Shown here: positions 36,290 to 40,830 of the stretch, piece by piece | Layout: each line of letters begins with the position of its first letter | How positions within the stretch are numbered: position 1 is the first letter of the stretch | Notes under the pieces: generated by a model | The model's input: only the letters and a program-made list of their open reading frames with translations | Databases searched by the model: none | What the model was told of the DNA's origin: nothing | Program-made: the position numbers and the translations under genes | Assembly: GCA_964345695.1 (NCBI GenBank) | Contig: CAYFSC010000003.1 | Span: forward strand, 1 to 40,830 | Reading direction: 5' to 3' | DNA: 40,830 nucleotides | Origin: CAYFSC01 sp964345695 | GTDB taxonomy: Bacteria > Bacteroidota > Rhodothermia > Rhodothermales > Salinibacteraceae

Positions 36290-36590
36290 ATCGCTTGTTG
36301 GGGGCTGATTTCAAGAATTGCGCGGTTGTGCGTGCAAGCGGATGGCTCCGCCGTTTCGTTCTCGCTGCGTCTGTAAACAAGCCGACCGCCGACCGGCGTG
36401 CCACCAAGAATCGGCAAAAAGCCGGGAGGCAGGAGCGAAAGGAGAACAGGACCGAGGCGGCCCGAAGCCGTAGATGTTTGGGAGTGCATACTACACAAAA
36501 ATCCTTTCGTACACATCTAGCATTTCACAACAAGAACCGTTACATTCAAAAATCCAAAATCTGTCTTTAACGCCTCTCCTCAAGGATACC
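36290..36590. other. Intergenic region, AT-rich on its right side
   Basis: There are 301 bases between the divergent mdh and secreted-protein genes. Bases from about 36480 to 36590 are clearly more AT-rich than their surroundings (runs such as ACAAAAATCC and TTCAAAAATCC). I see no gene; it should contain both promoters, which I cannot place firmly. Confidence 0.5.
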
Positions 36591-38450
36591 ATGAAACACA
36601 CGATACAACGCCTGGCCTGCCTTCTGGTTGTGGCCCTACTTGGCGCTGGGGTGGCCAATGCCCAGATCACCATCACCGAGCCGGACCTCCGGGAAAGCAT
36701 CGGACGGCGCATCGCCATTCAGTCGGTCGTGGCCAAAGATACCGCCAACTTCCAAGCCATCGCGAGCGCTCTCTTCAACCAGACCGGCGGAAACCAGACG
36801 TTCGACTTTACCCAGTTCGAGTACGGGGTCGAGTTTGAGGGCATCCAGGACCGCTTTCCGATTGCAGAGGCGCCCTCCGGCGTTCCGTTCCTCTCCCGCT
36901 TCGAGCAGCAGGGCGCAGACGTCGTCTCAGCCACGCGGTTCAATGCGATCCAGGAAGGCGTCACGGATTCGACCTTCTGGGGGTTCGAAGGATTCGAGGA
37001 CGAGGGCTTCACCTTCTACGGTGCATCATTTGTGTCCTTCACCGATCTGGATGGGGATGGGGTGACGCCCGACTCGGCCGGGGTTCAATGGACTCCGGGG
37101 CTGCTTCGATCCCCACTCCCTCTCTCCAACGGAGACACTTGGAACCAGTCTGTGGAGTTTAGCATCCTCCCGGATACGTCTGACTTTGGCTTCGTGTCGG
37201 AAGAGAACTGGGAAAGCGAGGTGGATGGATGGGGCACGTTGGTCACGCCGGCGGGGTCGGTCCCGGTCCTGCGGATCCGTACGGTGCAGACTGACACACT
37301 GAACATCGGCGGCATTGTGCAGGTGAGCACTTTCACCAGCGTTCAGTTCCTCGCGAGGGACTTCAGCCTCAGCGCCAGCCTCAGCCGGAATGAGGACTCG
37401 GGGTTCATCGGAGCGTCGTACACGGTGCTGGCCAACGTGGGCGAGTCGTACACCCTGGATCAGGGTGACACTCCGACGTTCGAGGATCCTGAGCTCGGCA
37501 CGCGCCTCCGGTTTACCCAAGGAAGCAGCACATCGGGACAGGTCGACGTGTCGCGCTACGACACTGCCCCCTTCAACAACGCGATCTCCGGCTCTGCGAC
37601 CGCAGGCGACGGGACGACGGTCACGCCCAATGCGGTGTGGGAGGGCTGGTACTTCGGCGTCCGCAACGACGGGCTCGAAGGATTCGCGGCCGACTTCTGC
37701 GTCGATGTCAGCAGTCTCCCCGGCGTGAGCGATGCGGCCAAGCTGGTCCTCGGCAAGCGCGAGACGTCGAACGACGGCTGGACGCCCGTCAACTCGGTTC
37801 TCGACGACGACGGCGATTTTCTTTGCGCCGAGAGTCTGGCGAGCTTCTCGCAGTTTGCCGTGATGTCGGATTCTACCTCGAATCCGCTCCCGGTGGAGCT
37901 GGCCCGCTTCACGGCGACGACCGACGGGCAGGACGCCGTGCTGGAATGGGAGACGGCCAGCGAGCAGGACAACGCTGGGTTCCACGTCGAGCATCAGGCG
38001 GCCTCGGAGCCGTGGTCGGAAGTGGGCTTCGTGGAGGGTGCCGGCACGACGGCCGAGCCGAAGCGCTACACGTTCCGCGTCGCCGAACTGGAGCCAGGCA
38101 CGCACGCGTTCCGCCTCCGCCAGGTGGACGTGGACGGATCAACGGAGCAGAGCGACATCGTGACCGTGCAGGTTCGTCCCGACGCTGCCTTTATGCTGTC
38201 GGAGGTGCAGCCGCACCCGGTGCGCAGCGAAGCCACCCTCTCACTGATGGTCCGCGAGACGCAGAAGGTGACGGTCGACGTGTTCGACTTGCTGGGCCGG
38301 CGCGTCAAGCAACTGCACGACGGTCCCGTGTCCGCCGGCGCGAGGATGGATCTCCGCCTCGACACGTCCGGGCTGACGAGCGGCGTCTACCTCGTCCGCG
38401 CCACGAGCCGTGACCGGCACGTGACCCGAAAGATCATGGTCGTCCGGTAA
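36591..38450 (+). CDS. Secreted protein with type IX-like C-terminal sorting domain
   Basis: A 619-residue protein from the ATG at 36591, which opens a signal peptide (MKHTIQRLACLL, core, ANAQ). Longer frames upstream use the AT-rich leader and are not credible. The central part is beta-rich, without a domain I can name. From about 460 the stretch PLPVELARFTATTDGQDAVL and ETASEQDNAGFHVEHQ matches the Ig-like module that commonly precedes sorting domains. The last 80 residues match the Por secretion C-terminal domain: QPHPVRSEATLSL, VDVFDLLGRRVKQL, LDTSGLTSGVYLVRA and a basic end KIMVVR. It should be exported by a type IX system and held on or released from the surface. A strong terminator follows. 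Confidence 0.88.
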   Translation: MKHTIQRLACLLVVALLGAGVANAQITITEPDLRESIGRRIAIQSVVAKDTANFQAIASALFNQTGGNQTFDFTQFEYGVEFEGIQDRFPIAEAPSGVPFLSRFEQQGADVVSATRFNAIQEGVTDSTFWGFEGFEDEGFTFYGASFVSFTDLDGDGVTPDSAGVQWTPGLLRSPLPLSNGDTWNQSVEFSILPDTSDFGFVSEENWESEVDGWGTLVTPAGSVPVLRIRTVQTDTLNIGGIVQVSTFTSVQFLARDFSLSASLSRNEDSGFIGASYTVLANVGESYTLDQGDTPTFEDPELGTRLRFTQGSSTSGQVDVSRYDTAPFNNAISGSATAGDGTTVTPNAVWEGWYFGVRNDGLEGFAADFCVDVSSLPGVSDAAKLVLGKRETSNDGWTPVNSVLDDDGDFLCAESLASFSQFAVMSDSTSNPLPVELARFTATTDGQDAVLEWETASEQDNAGFHVEHQAASEPWSEVGFVEGAGTTAEPKRYTFRVAELEPGTHAFRLRQVDVDGSTEQSDIVTVQVRPDAAFMLSEVQPHPVRSEATLSLMVRETQKVTVDVFDLLGRRVKQLHDGPVSAGARMDLRLDTSGLTSGVYLVRATSRDRHVTRKIMVVR

Positions 38451-38476
38451 CCTTCCATTGCCCGACTCCATTCCCG

Positions 38477-38523
38477 AAAGCCCGTTCGGCAGGCGTCGCT
38501 CGCCTGGCCGAACGGGCTTTTTT
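38477..38523 (+). terminator. Rho-independent terminator after the sorting-domain protein
   Basis: AAAGCCCGTTCGGC pairs with GCCGAACGGGCTTT, with an inner AGGCG/CGCCT stem, followed by TTT. It lies 27 bases after the stop codon. Confidence 0.9.
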
Positions 38524-38708
38524 GGTGGGACTTTCCATTCGTGAGGTGGCGATCCTCCCCGTCGTTCTGTACATACAGTGCACAGGGTCAATGCACGGCG
38601 TGGATACGACTCCTCCCGCACCCTCTCCCTCGAAGCAAATGCTTCCCATGGCGACGGAGGGAGCGCTGTGCTTCTCATCAGGCGCCGTGCTTCTCATCAA
38701 ACAGAACG

Positions 38709-40718
38709 ATGTCTCTGGAACGCATGACTGGCCTCCGTTTCCACCGCACATTCAGTATTCTCATCCTCTCGCTGTTTCTGGTGTCGCCTTCGGCGGCCCA
38801 GGACACGACATGGACGCCGCCGCTATCGATGCAATTCGCGTCCATCGACGACACGGAGATGTCACCGGACGGCTCGCACGTGGCCTACGTCGTTCGGGAG
38901 GCGATCATGGACGCTGAAACCTCCGAGTACCGGAGTCACATCCATGTGGCCCGTGTTGACGGCGCGTCGACCGTGCAATATACCCACGGCGAGCACTCGG
39001 CCCGCAGTCCGGCGTTCTCTCCTGATGGCACACACTTGGCGTTTCTTACGAACCGGAGCGGCTCCAACCAGGTGTGGATGATGCGCGTTCAGGGCGGCGA
39101 GGCTTTTCAAGTGACGGATGCCGAGACCGGCGTTGGTGCCTTCCAGTGGAGTCCAAACGGCGACCGCGTCGCCTACACCGTGACGAACCCGAAGTCGGAA
39201 GCGGAGAAGGAACGCGAGAAGGAGAAGCGGGACGTACAGGTGGTCGACGAGGAGCACCGCTACACGCATCTGTACACGACCGAGGCGAAGGCGCACGACG
39301 ACACGACGCGCCAGGTTCAGCGTCTGACGAAGGGCCCATTCCACGTGCGTGGGTTCGACTGGACGCCGAATGGCCGCACGCTTGTGTTTGCCCACCAGCC
39401 GACGCCGGAGATTAACACGGGCTTCCTGGAGGCCGACCTCTCGACGGTGCCCGCCGACAGCGGAGCCGTCACGCCGTTGGTGGAGCGCCCCGGCGTGGAC
39501 AGCGATCCGCACGTGTCGCCCGACGGCGCGACCGTGGCGTTTGCCGGCGACGGCGGCGAGCCGCGTCCGGTTGGGCTCAGCGACGTGTACACGGTGCCGC
39601 TTTCCGGCGGAACGCCCGAGAAACTGGCCGAAACGCCGAACCGCGAGATGGACGTGCTCGGCTGGAGCATCGACGGCGCGTCAGTGCTCGTGATGGAGCC
39701 GCACCGCACGTCGAGCCACGTTTTCCGCGTTCCGGCGGACGGGTCTGACGTCGAGCAGGTTACGCAGGGAGAAGGCGTGCACGGCGCCGTCTCGCTGGCT
39801 GAAAACGCCGCTCGTATGGCGTACACCTTCGAGACGTCCGATACGCCGCCGCAGGTGTTCGTGTCGGCCGTCGACACGTACGAGCGCCACCAGCTTACCG
39901 AACGGAACGCCGACGTCCCCAGGCCGCCCATGGGCCGCACGGAGGTGCTGACGTGGACCTCGGAGGACGGGACAGAAATCGAGGGACTACTCACTTATCC
40001 CGTCGGCTACGAAGAGGGCGACCGTGTGCCGCTCATCCTGAGCGTGCACGGCGGCCCGGCGGGGGTTTACAACCGGTCGTTTACCGGCGGTCCCAGCATC
40101 TACATGACACAGGTCTTTGCCCAGAACGGCTACGCGGTGCTGCGTCCCAATCCGCGCGGCAGCACCGGCTACGGTCGCGACTTCCGCTACGCCAACGTCG
40201 AGGACTGGGGCTTCGGCGACTACCAGGACCTCATGGCCGGCGTCGATGCCGTCATCGACCGGGGCGTGGCGCATCCCGATAGCCTCGCGCTCATGGGCTG
40301 GAGCTACGGCGGCTACATGACTTCCTACGCCGTGACCCAGACCGACCGCTTTCAGGCTGCCAGCATGGGCGCCGGGCTTCCGAACCTTATCAGCATGGTA
40401 GGCACGACGGACATCCCCGATTACCTCGTAGCGCACATGGGCGGCGAGTTCTGGAACCGATACGACGTCTACGAGAAGCACTCCGCCATCTACCGCATCG
40501 ACAATGTCTCGACCCCAACGCAGGTGCTGCATGGCGCCGAGGACGACCGCGTGCCGACGCGCCAGGGCCAGGAGTTCTACCGCGCCCTCAAGCGCCAGGA
40601 CGTGCCGACGGAGATGGTCGTTTATCCGCGCACGCCGCACGGCCCGCGCGAGCCGAAGCTCGTCATGGACGTCACCCCCCGCATCCTCGACTGGTTCGAC
40701 CAGCATCTCGGGCGGTGA
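38709..40718 (+). CDS. S9-family prolyl-oligopeptidase-like peptidase, secreted
   Basis: A 669-residue protein. The start at 38709 (or 38724) opens a signal peptide ending around PSAAQ. Residues about 40-400 form a beta-propeller with repeated TolB/WD-like blades (MSPDGSHVAYVV, FSPDGTHLAFLTN, WSPNGDRVAYTV, WTPNGRTLVFAH, VSPDGATVAFAG). The C-terminal alpha/beta-hydrolase has the oxyanion HGGP motif, Ser532 in GWSYGGYM, Asp612 in GAEDDRVP and His644 in TPHGP; the spacing matches S9 peptidases. It cleaves short peptides, probably in the periplasm, as a dipeptidyl or acylaminoacyl peptidase; specificity is not readable. The frame upstream of 38709 lacks coding character. Confidence 0.93.
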   Translation: MSLERMTGLRFHRTFSILILSLFLVSPSAAQDTTWTPPLSMQFASIDDTEMSPDGSHVAYVVREAIMDAETSEYRSHIHVARVDGASTVQYTHGEHSARSPAFSPDGTHLAFLTNRSGSNQVWMMRVQGGEAFQVTDAETGVGAFQWSPNGDRVAYTVTNPKSEAEKEREKEKRDVQVVDEEHRYTHLYTTEAKAHDDTTRQVQRLTKGPFHVRGFDWTPNGRTLVFAHQPTPEINTGFLEADLSTVPADSGAVTPLVERPGVDSDPHVSPDGATVAFAGDGGEPRPVGLSDVYTVPLSGGTPEKLAETPNREMDVLGWSIDGASVLVMEPHRTSSHVFRVPADGSDVEQVTQGEGVHGAVSLAENAARMAYTFETSDTPPQVFVSAVDTYERHQLTERNADVPRPPMGRTEVLTWTSEDGTEIEGLLTYPVGYEEGDRVPLILSVHGGPAGVYNRSFTGGPSIYMTQVFAQNGYAVLRPNPRGSTGYGRDFRYANVEDWGFGDYQDLMAGVDAVIDRGVAHPDSLALMGWSYGGYMTSYAVTQTDRFQAASMGAGLPNLISMVGTTDIPDYLVAHMGGEFWNRYDVYEKHSAIYRIDNVSTPTQVLHGAEDDRVPTRQGQEFYRALKRQDVPTEMVVYPRTPHGPREPKLVMDVTPRILDWFDQHLGR

Positions 40719-40830
40719 GATGAAGGCGTGATACGTGGCGCGCGGGGGAAGGGGAGCGGAAGCCCCGAATCCCGGAACTGCCTGTGGCGCCGGGAGACTG
40801 TAGCGCCGGCGGCCTCCTGGCGTATTCAGG
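40719..40830. other. Right-edge non-coding stretch
   Basis: There are 112 bases after the peptidase gene with no reading frame or hairpin I can support. Confidence 0.4.

Overview
This window looks like chromosomal core sequence from a high-GC, probably halophilic member of the Rhodothermota (Salinibacter/Rhodothermus side of the old Bacteroidetes). The reasons are: an alternative complex III cluster joined to an A2-type caa3 oxidase, as in Rhodothermus marinus; a secreted protein with a type IX-secretion-like C-terminal domain; bacillithiol synthesis (BshA); acidic proteins with Asp/Glu-rich tails; and high GC. The assignment rests on gene content, not on a database search. There are two 100-N scaffold gaps (2921-3020 and 29564-29663). 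I see no tRNA, rRNA, CRISPR, insertion sequence or phage genes.

Layout. 1-1521 (-): N-terminal 507 residues of a family B DNA polymerase, cut by the window edge inside motif B. 1684-2913 (+): GNAT acetyltransferase and a CcmA-like ABC ATPase, then a gap. 3456-6217 (+): small outer-membrane barrel, acylphosphatase, glycyl-tRNA synthetase. 6549-14911 (+): actABCDEF (quinol:cytochrome c oxidoreductase, alternative complex III), closed by a terminator. 15021-20585 (+): an Fn3-like single-span membrane protein, coxB (CuA plus cytochrome c), coxA, coxC, coxD and a small membrane protein. Together these encode a quinol-to-oxygen electron route. 20616-22272: divergent nucleosidase-like protein (-) and metF (+).

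22512-27905 (-): a TlpA-like protein with a changed active site, a large DUF2723 membrane protein, then a well-formed promoter with a roughly 190-nt leader driving a cold-shock protein, ybeY and hpf. All three of these last genes act on RNA or ribosomes. 28047-30576 (-): rsmI and an LptF/LptG permease interrupted by the second gap; the gap's flanks share 7 bases that restore the frame if merged. 30806-33448: metallo-beta-lactamase hydrolase (+), bshA (-), DJ-1/PfpI protein (+). 33635-36289: outer-membrane barrel (+), ECF-like sigma factor (-), malate dehydrogenase (-). 36591-40718 (+): secreted protein with sorting domain and an S9 prolyl-oligopeptidase-family peptidase.

Most of the window is recognisable core metabolism. 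The parts most worth a second look are the Fn3-TM-tail protein between actF and coxB, the small protein closing the cox cluster, the csp-ybeY-hpf unit with its long leader, the divergent nucleosidase and monothiol TlpA-like protein, and a related pair of GAGTTC/GTTCGG inverted-repeat elements that each fill a convergent stop-to-stop intergenic space.
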